From Oxyruncus cristatus (lineage: Eukaryota; Chordata; Aves; Passeriformes; Cotingidae), in NCBI GenBank assembly GCA_013399855.1, contig VXAY01005815.1:248001-312000 (forward strand): a DNA stretch of 64,000 bases, given 5' to 3'. The notes beneath the pieces are model-generated. The model was not told the DNA's origin. It did no database searches and worked only from the letters and a program-made list of their open reading frames with translations. How positions within the stretch are numbered: the first letter of the stretch is position 1; the number at the start of each line of letters is the position of its first letter. Positions 11,801-23,251 of the stretch are shown here, one piece after another. The translations under genes were made by a program, and so were the position numbers.

Positions 11801-14666
11801 AGCAGTAAACAAAGTGTCTGTATTAAATAAATCATGGGCTGAATGTATTGTTGACATATGGATTAACTGGGCTGGCTGCTCTTCAAAATCACGTCTGCGC
11901 CTTTGCCCAGTCCCACGCAGACGTTCTCACCAGGCCAACACAAAGCACTGTCTTATCACAAAACTTGCAGGAACATTTGTCCAAAAAACCCTTCCACTGC
12001 TCCTGTTGATGCCCAGCTTGCAGGGCAGAGGGATCTCTACGGTTTATCTGCCAGCTGGAGGGTGGACTCAACCAAGTGGCCAGACCCTGCCTGTTTGACA
12101 TGCTGCCCTGGCTATCTTCACACCTCTCCGGAGGGTTTTGGGCTGGAAGAGAGTGTTTCCTTTCAGCAGCCCTGCTAGCTGATGCAACCAGTTTAATTCA
12201 GCTTTAATTCAGGTCCACAGAGTCTGCCGGAGCTCGCTGCTGCTCCCAGCCCCGGTGCTCTGCTTGCTCAGCACTACCTGTGAGCTTCCGCAGGGAAATT
12301 ATCCCACACGGATTGCAGAGTCAAGCCAAGACAAGCTCTTTCAGTTACACGGCCAAGGAGCTCATGGAAGAAAAGTGTCTCCAGAAATGTCACGGTGGGA
12401 GGGGCTTGAGCTTTCGTGGAAAACCAGAAAAACTTGGAAGCAAGCCAGGTGCAAAAATGGAAAAACTTGGAAGCAAGCCAGGTGCTCATCCTCTTGGGAA
12501 GCAGCCTTCCAACCCTCACCCCGTTTCAGAAAATCAGAGAGGAAGCTTTGCAAAGCCTAATTCTTAAAAAAAAAAAAGAAAAAAAGTGATGAAATGAACA
12601 TGTGCTACCACCTGCTGTCCATTATTTGGAAGAGCAGGGGCCCCAGCAGGGCCTGGCACCCACGGTCTCCCCGCAGCCCCATCTCCCACTCCGGCCCCAG
12701 GACATCGGGAGCAGCTTCAATCCATGCAGGGCCAGTCTTGGGAAGCTCAGGGGCAACAGTCACCCAGGAGAGAAAAATTTGACATTTTTTTGAATTCTAA
12801 TCAATTAAAAGCAGCACTGAGGAGAGAATTAGGAGTTAAGGTTAAAGGGAAGGTCAGAAAGGTGCCCAGGCTGGAGCAGTTTCCTGTGATGTCAGATCCA
12901 TACACAGACATGGAGGTACCAAGATGGAGAAAGCAGCAATGGCAGCTCCAGACATCCTGGGTGCTCTCCTGGGGTCCATGATCACCCGCTGACACATCCC
13001 TGACAGGCAGCTGCTGCCACAAACAGCCACAAAAGCAAAAGATTCACCGAGTAAATACGGGTTTAAATAGACCAATTTCTGCACAGGTCACTTCACTTCC
13101 ACACGTCCCCACCAGGGACTGGCAATTCAGATCTGGAGCAATAAATCACCTCGGGCTGGAAAGAATAACGGCCCAGAGCTCACGAACACAAAGAATGCAT
13201 TTAATCCTTTTCTGTTGCTGTGGTGAGCAAACAGAGCGTGCCCGGCACATTAGGCAGCTTCTTGTGTTAATGTATTACCTATAATTATTTGTAGAACAAA
13301 ATGGAGACCAGTGGAGTCGGTCCAGGTATTCACCATCCCCTGCAGCCAAAGGGCTCCCAGGAATTATCATCTTCCCAAGGCCTTGACGAATAGAGAAATA
13401 AAGGACAAAAGGGGTTTGTTTCCAATTGTTTTAACCAGAAACACATATGTCCTGAACCCATGGTTACACATAAGATCTTACAGGAGAAAAAGAATGAAAA
13501 AACTTCTGGACACGTCAAAAATCCACCTTTACCCTTCTTGGCCTGTGCAGAGGCTTCTGTGTTTGCAGGGGCCCCGGGCATCAACGTTACCCATCTCAAA
13601 GCCTTTACATCTCCTTCTTTTGCAACTTGTCACTGGTCCATGGAGCCTCTCATCCAACACCCTCAAACCACCTCTACAACTAATTAACCGAGCACACTGT
13701 TTTACAAGGATTAAATGAAGTAACTCCTCACATGTTATAGAGGTGAGCAGCAGACTCCAAACACCAGCTCAGTGCAGGACACATTACAGACCTGTCCCAA
13801 ACGGCCAATGTGCTCAGCTGTGCTGGCAGAGACCACACGTTGAACATTTATGAATAAGAAATTGGGAAGAAGTTGCCTTTTCCAAGTACATGAATGAAAA
13901 TAAAGCATCGCTACATTTACTCAACAAATTACTCGGCTATAATACACTGCTCAGCTGCAACAGAAGGTTGGATTTCGGCAGAGATTTTTGGTAATTTCCC
14001 TGGACTTCCCCAGCCTGTTGCAGTTTGCTCTGAAAGGAAACCCCACCAGGCTGGTTTGGAAGGGACCATTTCTATAAGCAAGTGCCCCCTGAAACTGCTT
14101 CTGTGCAGCCAATGTGCTGGAGCAGTGACTACCAAGGAAAAAAAAGGCCAACAGAGCATCAGTGTAAGCAGAAAGGCAAAAGGTGTGCAGAGAAAAAGTA
14201 AAAAGGGGAATAAGTTAATGTCAATCCAGGCTTTACAAACATGTGTCAAGGGTTTTTCTCTTACTTTCCATCTGCCATAAACAGAAGAAAGGAACATTCC
14301 AGGGTGGAACAAAAATGAGCAAAGGAAGAAAATAACATGTGTGCTAAACCCATTTCTCCAGAGCCTCGGTGGCATTTCTCTGCCGCAGCACTCCACATCT
14401 CTGCAGGCTCGAGCCAGAGAGAGGATGCTGGGTTACTTCACTCTCATAGCATGAACTCGTACTCCTTGCTATTCTCAATCTGTCACATTCAACAATCACA
14501 TGTGAAAATGACTCAGGCTGCCAGTTGTCTCCGTGTTGTGCTCGTTGAGCATTTGCCAGTTCCTCAGGAGTAGGCTTGATATTGAAAGCCACACTTTGGG
14601 AAATGTGATTTAGCCTGAGCCTGCTGCATTAGGCTCAAACATTTTGATTTTTTTTTTCTATTCCAC

Positions 14667-14668
<2 letters not shown>
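8839..14668. other. Upstream intergenic DNA, no gene seen
   Basis: Unique-looking sequence of mixed composition with no CR1 copy that I recognise. The only structured element is the 33-bp duplication at 12427. Open frames up to 155 codons (13929-14396, minus) show no recognisable protein. Confidence 0.55.
12427..12485. repeat. 33-bp tandem duplication (two copies, second partial)
   Basis: GAAAAACTTGGAAGCAAGCC plus AGGTGC is repeated exactly at 12427-12452 and 12460-12485. The 33-bp period keeps an open frame of 95 codons (12280-12567) in phase, giving EKLGSKPGA twice. I see no homology or splice context that would make that frame a gene. Confidence 0.85.

Positions 14669-14709
<41 letters not shown>
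14669..14709. repeat. 41-nt T homopolymer
   Basis: An uninterrupted T run in the upstream intergenic DNA. No adjoining retroposed gene or target-site duplication is evident on either side, so it is called a simple repeat rather than the tail of a retrocopy. Its length is probably uncertain in the assembly. Confidence 0.9.
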
Positions 14710-14710
<1 letters not shown>

Positions 14711-16510
14711 ATCTTGCAGACCAACAACTCTGGACACAGAGGGAAAAATCAGCAGGTCAGAGCAGTGGCTTGTTCAGCTTGGCATTTTGCCCCTCCTGGA
14801 GGCATTTATTCAAAGTGCCTAATATTTCGGAAGGAGTGGAAAAGCCTTAACGTACCACAGCAATCACCAGCTGTAAACACTGGGCAAAGTTTCTTCCTGT
14901 CACCTGCAGCGATCACCTGGGAAGCAGGCAATGATTTTCACCTTTTATTCTGAGCAAGAGCTGTTCCGTGGTGCAGCCTTTTAGCTGCAGACACTGAGTC
15001 ACCCCCTCCCCTTTGCAGCAGCGAATACCCCGCGTTCCTTCAGCCCACTGAGGTCTCCCCATGCTTGGAAACAAACCTCTTCCAGTTTCATAATCTCAGC
15101 TCCAATGCCTGCCTTCAAAGCCTTCAAAAAGAAATTACAGCCCCAAGGATCTGTACTGTGGCATCCTCTGGGGCATCCTATGGTGAGCAGCTCACAGGCA
15201 CGTACACGCCCGCACTTATTTAGGTTGTTCCCCCTCTCTGCAAACCTAATGTCCTGAGGAAAGTATTTTGTCAATTCAGATAATATAGAAATAACCACAC
15301 TTAATGACCAGCTAAATTTATTCAGTCATTTTGCAATTTTTTTTTTGCAACCACCAATGAAAAAAAAGAAGGATAGTAGGCCTATAATAGCCTCAGGATT
15401 AAAGTGTACTTTATAAATTCTCTGGAGGGTTTTTTTTTCCCACTAGAGACTGTCCTCAGCCAAAATTCTTCAGATAAATAATGATCTCCTATACAAAACA
15501 TTCAGCAATGAGGACATTCAACATCTTGGAAATGTGAAGCATGTAGCAAAGCAAAAACCATGTATAACTGTAATTGGAAATTGTGTGAAGTTACTTACTG
15601 TTATATAAGCAAAATTTAGGCCTAAGATTTGATGCAATAAATAATAAAATTAAAGAGACGAATTCCAAAATTTTCCTGCAGCCACTTCAATGCTATTCAA
15701 AGTAATTAATCTGAGTTACAAATTCACAAAAGGTAAACAATAAATCACTCATTCTGTCCCACAAATGCCACAAGTAAGGTCATGGGAATGACAAACAAAG
15801 TTTTCTACGTCTTCTAATAATGTAGCAAACGGATTTTTATTCAGGAAGCCTCCAAAACTTCCCCCAATTACACAGATAGCTGTCTGAAAGCATACGGTTT
15901 GTGTAAAGACTGCGTGTACCATATGCACGTATCACTTCACTTGCCACTGAAACAGTTGTGTCATGGGTGGAATGTGGCAACTCTACCCACACACAGTAAT
16001 GTGATACAACAGATGAAGATAGTGGAAAGCCGTGAAACTGCATGGAGAAATTTAAGTAGATTGAGCCCATCTCTACTTCAATGGGAATTAGATCAGGCCC
16101 CAAATGAGAATTTATGCATGACAGCTGGATTAACATATATATTTCCTGAAAGACAGTACCTTTATAAACTGAAGAGTTCCATAGTGTCACACTGGAGCAT
16201 TAGTTCATTTTTTATTAAGAGAGAAACCATAATTTTGTAATTCACGGTAATTTCCTCCAGGACATAGGTCTCCTTAGTTATCTCTTTTGAGTCCTGATCC
16301 TACTTAATTTGCAAGGGATGAGACTGCAGCAGGGACAGCTTAGTGTATATTTGAGTTATAGTCCTCATATATTCTGGTTCATGAGCAGGAAGCAGTGCGA
16401 GCATGAGAGACCCAATTAAATTAAAAGTTCAGCAGTCCTCCATTCCGGAGAACGGTCGGACGAGAAATGATTACGGTATTATTGCATTTTCTTACACAAG
16501 AAAAACTGCA

Positions 16511-16560
16511 CACCCCCTTTTTTTTCCCTTTTTTTTTTTCTTTTTTTTTTTTTTTTTCTT
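16511..16560. repeat. T-rich pyrimidine tract
   Basis: Runs of T broken only by C over about 50 nt, preceded by CCCCC. Low-complexity sequence. Confidence 0.85.
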
Positions 16561-19478
16561 CCTAAGCCATGCCCAGCCGGCAGTGCCCTGCCTGCCTGAT
16601 CCACGGCGTGAAATCCTGGCACTCTGGAAGGCTGGAGCTTCCTACCCATGGCACGAAGCTCCATCAGACGTGCAGTGCCGCGGCGGGGGGAAGCTTCGCA
16701 GCGCAGGAGCACAGATGGGATCAGCTTGCAAGTAAATATGTTTCTGCTGCTAGAGAGAAGCGTAGAAAGCAACAATGAATAAAGATGAAAAATAAGATGC
16801 TGACAGAAGAAGGGGGGAAAAGCCCGCCAAAATGGGTACAAAGAGAAGAGGGTATGGTAGAAAAGATCAAAAATCTGGATGTGTTTGTTTGAGCATTCGC
16901 TTTCCACTAATGAGGATTCTTCCATCTTACATCAATAACACCATTATTTGGCATTTAACCTCTCAGTTGTGACTCCACAACTGGGCATTCAGGTATTTCA
17001 TAGCAATTTTCTCTATTCACTCACATACATAAAAGCTCTTGCTGTGAAAGGCAAAGCCCTCTGCTCCTTTTGCAGAGCTCTGAGTGCAACCAAGAGCCCT
17101 GCCCACATAATGAATGCACACAGGTCACACCTTTAACTTTTTCTTTCATGTAATTAACTTAGTTTTAATATAAAAAGATGGTTACCTTCTTGGAGACAGG
17201 TGACCAGGAGCTGGAGAGGTGATTCTAGAGACAAAAATCTGTAAGAATCAGCCCGTATCTAAAAAATGGCAATGAAGTAAACAACATCACGGTTCATAAA
17301 TCCAGCTTCTTAACAGCATTCAGATTTTACTATTTGATTAAGACAAGTAAGAATTACGACATTCTCAGATCTGTTACTTCACTGCTACAGTATAGCACAA
17401 ATGCACACACTGGAATATATTAATGACTAAATCCTCCACACACCTGCAAGCTTGAGGTAGAGAAGAAGATTCATTTTAAACTGCAACAATCCTGATACCA
17501 GGTCAAATACCTAAATAATCATAATAGTCACCGAAACATGGTATACATGCATCTCAGGTGGTGGCAGTGTTAAATAGTAGCATCCATAGCTGGCAAGAAG
17601 AGTTAGAAACTCTTCTCTCGCTATGGAAGTCTTCCTACTAAAATGCAGTTATTTCTAGAAAGAAAGCTTTTGATCATATTCAGTTTCTTTTTAAGCACTT
17701 AGTCTACTTTTGTCTAACAATGGATATTAAAGTAATTCTAAGGCTGCAAAGCCCTTACCTACAAATTGTGCCACTCCAGGATTAAAATTCCTGAATTCAT
17801 CTCTGTTGTGGATATGCATAAGGGGAGTTTTCAATTACCCTTTTTCATACTAGTCTTCTGGAAACCACTGAACTCCATTCCATGCAGAGGAAAGCAGGAA
17901 TATTAATTGCCTCAATGCTTTTTGTATGGAGCTTTCACTGTAGTTTTAATGCTCAATAAACATCAAAGATTTATCTTTACTATCCAGCTGTGACAGAAGA
18001 TGCTCTTACATTCACTCGGTAGATGGAGAACAGGCCATAAAACTTAAGGCTGAAATCATTAAAAATGCAATGATTTCAGAAGCACAATATGAGTGCTCCA
18101 AGGCCTCATTTTTCAGAGTACCTGTCATTTTAGGCATATCCCACGTTCAGAGCAGTTATCCCACTGATCTCAACAGCCATGGAAGCTATCCTGCAGTTTC
18201 CTGTCTCTCTTCCTACATAGACTAAAAATGTAGACCATAATTAAGCTCTGCCCTCTTATTTGGGATCCCTCTCCTTCTTCTCCCAGTTACTCCCTTCTTT
18301 CCTCCTCATTATATCTCCTACTTTACCATAACTCTGCTCTCCTTCCCGATTCATTTCCTGCCTCCAGCTACATTGGTTTTGTCACATTTCCTGGCCACAG
18401 AAAGCAGGGGAGCAGGGAGGACTGAGCCTTTCCTTGGTCACCTCTTCTGTAACCCCAGACACATGAGCTTGACACAAGCCATGACACCTCTGTGCCTGTT
18501 CTCTGGGGTGATGATGTATGAGCCATGCAGGACGAAGGATATGTCTTTTACTGCAAAGAACTTAGAAGTCAAGAAAGCCTCTACTGTGCAACTTTACATA
18601 GATATTTTAAGAGTATAACTTCACCAAATTTGGCAATTTAAACAAAGCAGAAAGTATCATAGCTCAGCCACAAAGATAACTCTCTACCACAAGTTTCACA
18701 TCCCTCTGTCTGTGCAGAGAGGCACCAGGACCTCGAACCATCTGTAAGTGTTGGTGAGATGGACCAAGTGGCCCTCCCTGAGACACAGCTCCAGCCTTGG
18801 ATGTGTGGCAACAGAGGAGACGCTGGGGATGCTAAAAGTCTTTAAATTACAGCAAATACTTCTACCTCCAGTTGTAAGGTCAGAAATGTTGTAGGACATT
18901 CACCTTCATCACATGGGACACGTGATTGTGTGCCACAAGTGAGATTTGGCCCAACTGAAGGCTTATTCCACAGCACAAAAAGGCTTTTTTTTTTTTTTTT
19001 AGGGTTAAGGAATGAAAACTGACACTCAGAGTACGGTGGATTTAACATTGTGTTTTAAAAAGTGACTAATTTCTGCTCTAACCTGGCTGTCTTTCACAGC
19101 AGTACTGTCCCAAACTAGGGACAACGGCGCTCTGAGCGACAGGGCAGCTCCTGAGACGTATGGAAACTGTCATGGGCAGGTAAAAGATTAATGGGAAGGG
19201 CTCTCTTTTGATTGATGAATCTGTGACCTTGAGCAACAAGAGCACTTGCACCAAGTATATCTGCCATGCGAGACAGACAAAATGAAAGGGGCTCATGTTA
19301 CACTCTCAGATCTCATTAAACACCCAGACCAGAAACACCGATACTGGCACCGGCCATCTGCTCTGCTGTTTGCCTGGTTACAGGTCTGATAACACTTTCA
19401 GGGAGCAAAAGTTAATCATATATACAGATGAGAAGCAGCCCTTCTGCACAGGAAATTCAGTAGAACATAACAGTTTCT

Positions 19479-19499
19479 AAAAAAAAAAAAAAAAAAAAA
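19479..19499. repeat. 21-nt A homopolymer
   Basis: An A run in upstream intergenic DNA. No retroposed body is recognised before it. Confidence 0.85.
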
Positions 19500-21510
19500 C
19501 CAACCCACATACCTGTTTTTACTTCATTCTGTTGTTTCAAACCACATAAGCTGGCAGTTCAAAGAAGAATTGTTGACATAAAAGGCCATAACTTCAGGCT
19601 CTTCAAATGTTGCTGGTTTTTAATAAATAACTTGTAACGTTATCATAAAGTTCATTAACTTGAAATCTGCCAAATTGCTGTGACCTCCTGTTACTCTGTG
19701 TAACAGGCAATAATACAGAATTATTTTTAATTGCTTTAAAATGGTTTCCCCTAATGCTCTTTTTTTGCTTATCTCAGTTATTTGAGAATTACGGTATTTT
19801 CTGCCATTTGTTCTCCACTTGCAGCGATGGAGGCCCTTGCCAGTAGACCTTTCCATGTCTAATGTAATATTACCCCAGCATCCATCCCTGAGGAATGAAG
19901 TTTCCCTGCAAGCGTTTTTCGAGAGACTTATGATCAACTAAATTTTCTTTGCTGAGCAGCAATTCCTGGAAAATCCTGCAACGTATTCAAAGACTTCCCT
20001 ACTGCTTTTGGAGAATTAGCTCTGGGCAAAATGATATAGTCTATTGAGGCCATATCTGACCCAGAAAGTATTAACTGAAGAATGTGCAGGACAGCTGCTT
20101 ATCGGAAAGAAAAGACATGCAGTGCAGGAGACTGACATGTAGAGCTACTCGAGTTAGTTCTGAATGACTGTCAGCTCTCCAGAGCCAGCCAAGCCCGGGA
20201 AGCAGATAGGACATTCTGCCAGAGCCCGTGCACATCCGTAATGGAGCAGGCTCGGGTATCTCCGGCGCAGGACTGCACCATGCGGCGAGGAGATAGTTTA
20301 TCATCCGAGAGCATTTCACATATATGATCTGATAAGGCTGAACAGAAATCTGAAGGATAGCAGGATTATTTCCAACGAAGTGTCAAAGGGCTCAACCTTT
20401 CTGTGGAGGACGTTCTGTGGGCGGGTTTGGTCTGCAGCAGGCCAGGGTCATGTTTTTCAAAGCGCTGCCCTTGCTGGTTTGTGGTGGTGCTCCCCAGAAA
20501 CTCGACCAGGTACCATTCTCCCTTCAATTATGTTAAAAGAGAATGCCTTGTTTGCGCAACAGTGTGACATTTATTTCCAGCAACCTATCCAGTTATACCT
20601 AAGCAGAGGAGCCTTCAATTCTTACTCAGCTTTCCCAGATCAGAAACAGGGTTCTATATGTGGGAACAAGGCCTTTTTCTTTACTATTCCTTTGGATGAG
20701 GTGGTGTGTACCAAGTGGTCATTTGCTACTGCATCACCAATGCTTGAACATTTCAACTCTCTGAAAAAGTGAGGAAATCCTTGATTTGGAAGTCATTATT
20801 TACCATTTTTGCTGGCACTACACCATGGATGGCACTTCCCCACCACCATTTCCCTTAGCATCTCTCATCATACTGTACAGCCTTGTTGCATAGGGACGGT
20901 AATAACAACATTTAACGAGAACATGCTTTATTTTTCTAAATATCTTTGTTTGCATCCATTAATCTGTTTAAGGGAGAACATTACACAAGCTACAACCTGA
21001 GTTTCAGAAAGGTGCTGCTGGGCAATTCTGGGGGACGTTTCACAGCAAACATTGTTCCTGAAAATGTCACAGCAGAGGATCCGAGGCCGTGGCTCGCCAG
21101 CACAGACACAAAGGTAGAAAACATATTCCCTTTCCTAAAAAGCATCCAGGCCCACCACCCGCACCGTGCCTGAGCTCATCCACCGCAAGGCTGAGCTCCC
21201 GATTTGGGCTTTTGCAGGAGAATTCAAAAGTTCTTTTCCAAACAAGCGACTATTTCCATTCGCTCCTGCTCGGAACCCTTTCCCTGCCATACACCGCTTG
21301 CACCGGTTTCGTGACGTTACCTTCACCCACTTCCCTCCCCCTTCCCCGCTCCCCGCGGCCGAACCCCAAAATCCCGCGGAACTCCTCCCTCCTCATCCCT
21401 CGCCACTCTCCCCGGCGCTGCTGCGCCCCCTCCCCGCGCTCCTCTCCGCGGCCGCGCAGTGCGGGCGGCCTGGGCAGGCGGGGCGGAGAGAGGGAGAGGA
21501 GGAGGAGGAG

Positions 21511-21690
21511 AAGGAGAGGAAGGAGGAGGAGGAGGAGGAGAAGGAGAGGAAGGAGGAGGAGGAGGAGGAGAAGGAGAGGAAGGAGGAGGAGGAGGAGGAG
21601 AAGGAGAGGAAGGAGGAGGAGGAGGAGGAGAAGGAGAGGAAGGAGGAGGAGGAGGAGGAGAAGGAGAGGAAGGAGGAGGAGGAGGAGGAG
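21511..21690. repeat. Six perfect copies of a 30-bp purine minisatellite
   Basis: The unit is AAGGAGAGGAAGGAGGAGGA followed by GGAGGAGGAG. It repeats six times with no mismatch, with a degenerate partial copy before it (about 21491-21510). The whole purine-only tract is 21485-21695, 211 nt without a pyrimidine. It lies about 40 bp before the CCG-rich probable 5' UTR. Polypurine tracts of this kind can form triplex DNA, and GGA repeats can form quadruplexes. It keeps all three + frames open, so long open frames here are meaningless. Confidence 0.95.
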
Positions 21691-21733
21691 GGGGGCCGGC
21701 CCGCCCGCAGCCGCCGCCGCCGCCAGCGCCGCC

Positions 21734-21757
21734 ATGATGCTTGTTTGCTTTCAATGA
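21734..21757 (+). other. Possible upstream ORF (7 codons) in the CNOT6 leader
   Basis: GCCGCCATGATG is a near-ideal Kozak context. The frame reads M-M-L-V-C-F-Q then TGA at 21755-21757. A second ATG (21754-21756) overlaps the stop as ATGA and opens another frame that runs into the assembly gap. If this DNA is transcribed as the CNOT6 leader, the short frame could dampen or re-route translation. Whether it is in the mRNA is inferred from position only. Confidence 0.35.
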
Positions 21758-21791
21758 GTGTGAGGAGGAGGCGGGGGGGAGCCGCTCTCCC

Positions 21792-22697
21792 NNNNNNNNN
21801 NNNNNNNNNNNNNNNNNNNNNNNNNNNNNNNNNNNNNNNNNNNNNNNNNNNNNNNNNNNNNNNNNNNNNNNNNNNNNNNNNNNNNNNNNNNNNNNNNNNN
21901 NNNNNNNNNNNNNNNNNNNNNNNNNNNNNNNNNNNNNNNNNNNNNNNNNNNNNNNNNNNNNNNNNNNNNNNNNNNNNNNNNNNNNNNNNNNNNNNNNNNN
22001 NNNNNNNNNNNNNNNNNNNNNNNNNNNNNNNNNNNNNNNNNNNNNNNNNNNNNNNNNNNNNNNNNNNNNNNNNNNNNNNNNNNNNNNNNNNNNNNNNNNN
22101 NNNNNNNNNNNNNNNNNNNNNNNNNNNNNNNNNNNNNNNNNNNNNNNNNNNNNNNNNNNNNNNNNNNNNNNNNNNNNNNNNNNNNNNNNNNNNNNNNNNN
22201 NNNNNNNNNNNNNNNNNNNNNNNNNNNNNNNNNNNNNNNNNNNNNNNNNNNNNNNNNNNNNNNNNNNNNNNNNNNNNNNNNNNNNNNNNNNNNNNNNNNN
22301 NNNNNNNNNNNNNNNNNNNNNNNNNNNNNNNNNNNNNNNNNNNNNNNNNNNNNNNNNNNNNNNNNNNNNNNNNNNNNNNNNNNNNNNNNNNNNNNNNNNN
22401 NNNNNNNNNNNNNNNNNNNNNNNNNNNNNNNNNNNNNNNNNNNNNNNNNNNNNNNNNNNNNNNNNNNNNNNNNNNNNNNNNNNNNNNNNNNNNNNNNNNN
22501 NNNNNNNNNNNNNNNNNNNNNNNNNNNNNNNNNNNNNNNNNNNNNNNNNNNNNNNNNNNNNNNNNNNNNNNNNNNNNNNNNNNNNNNNNNNNNNNNNNNN
22601 NNNNNNNNNNNNNNNNNNNNNNNNNNNNNNNNNNNNNNNNNNNNNNNNNNNNNNNNNNNNNNNNNNNNNNNNNNNNNNNNNNNNNNNNNNNNNNNNN
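21792..22697. other. Assembly gap (906 N) inside the CpG island
   Basis: An unbroken run of N. It begins after a purine-rich GC segment and ends inside a CCAAT repeat, so it probably covers GC-rich repetitive promoter sequence and perhaps the start site and splice donor of the first exon. The true length may differ from 906. Confidence 0.99.
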
Positions 22698-22785
22698 GGG
22701 AGCCGTGACTGACAGCGTCGGCGGCCAATGAGGGAGCGCGAGGGCCGTGAGTGGCAGCGGCGGCGACCAATGGGAGCGCGCGGGG
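22698..22785. repeat. 42-bp tandem repeat carrying CCAAT boxes, cut by the gap
   Basis: The two CCAAT boxes (22725 and 22767) are 42 bp apart and sit in homologous surroundings: GTGACTGACAGCGTCGGCGG before the first and GTGAGTGGCAGCGGCGGCGA before the second, then GGGAGCGCG after each. The first bases after the gap (GGGAGCC) look like the tail of a third copy. CCAAT boxes normally bind NF-Y at core promoters. Confidence 0.7.
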
Positions 22786-23188
22786 GGCGGGCGCGCGAGG
22801 CCGCGGGACGGGCGCATGCAGGGGATAAACAGGGGGAATTGGGGCGGGGGGCGGCGGGACCGCAATTGGGGTCTGGACCAGCCGTCGTTCCGGAACCGGG
22901 CTGGGCGCTAACGGGGTCACTGCCTCGGTTCGGCTGCACGGGGATGAACGCCTGCGCTGACGGCGGAACGGGAGCGGGCGACGGGGAGCTCCCGCATCCC
23001 CACGGCCTGTCGTGGCGTTCGCTTCCTCATCCACAATTTTATGGAGAGCGATAAGCCTGGGATCAGACAAGGCTTTAGAAAAGGAGATAGCTATGCACCT
23101 GTCTCTGTCTTGATGGTGAACACGTATTTTATCGGCAGTTTTTTCCCAGAAACATTTAAAATTCCTGTGTAACCTGTTAGGTTATAGT

Positions 23189-23251
23189 CCTGGGTTGGCC
23201 TCGATGGTCTCGGAGGTCTTCTGCCACCTAACTGATTCTGTAATTATGTGA
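23189..23251 (+). mobile_element. CR1 LINE 3'-end fragment
   Basis: GGTTGGCCTCGATGGTCTCG followed by GAGGTCTTCTGCCACCTAA and TGATTCTGTAA matches the conserved CR1 3' end and its ATTCTRTG tail, with some decay. Only the last 60 or so bases remain. It lies just past the CpG island, at the start of the presumed intron 1. Confidence 0.8.

Larger units (their letters stand above)
14710..21299. other. Upstream intergenic DNA up to the CpG island, no gene seen
   Basis: AT-rich sequence with homopolymers at 16511, about 18986 and 19479. An open frame of 130 codons at 20380-20772 (+) is close to the island, but I recognise no family in it. Regulatory sequence for CNOT6 could lie here. Confidence 0.55.
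21300..23050 (+). promoter_or_regulatory. CNOT6: CpG island, presumed CNOT6 promoter and first non-coding exon
   Basis: GC content and CpG density rise abruptly from about 21300 and fall at about 23050, against AT-rich flanks. The centre is an assembly gap (21792-22697). Visible elements are a CCG-rich stretch (21705-21733), two CCAAT boxes (22725-22729, 22767-22771) and a GC box (GGGGCGGGG near 22850). It is the only CpG island upstream of CNOT6, whose first coding exon has just two UTR bases, so a non-coding exon here spliced to 36629 is the natural model. Exact start sites and the donor cannot be placed; they may lie in the gap. A divergent transcript is possible. Confidence 0.75.

Noticed and set aside
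13929..14396. 155-codon open frame on the minus strand
   Set aside because: Hydrophobic, Ser/Phe-rich composition with no domain that I recognise; overlapping frames on the other strand are equally open.
14669..14709. T41 run as the tail of a processed pseudogene
   Set aside because: No coding-like sequence or target-site duplication flanks it on the expected side.
20380..20772. 130-codon open frame just upstream of the CpG island (+)
   Set aside because: No recognisable family, no clear splice sites or promoter of its own, and a length reachable by chance in 64 kb.
21089..22939. Long open frames on both strands (up to 538 codons) across the CpG island
   Set aside because: They consist of the purine repeat (which cannot contain stops on the + strand) and the run of N. 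The peptide is pure Glu/Lys/Arg, Gly/Glu or Ser/Pro/Leu low complexity, so these are artefacts.
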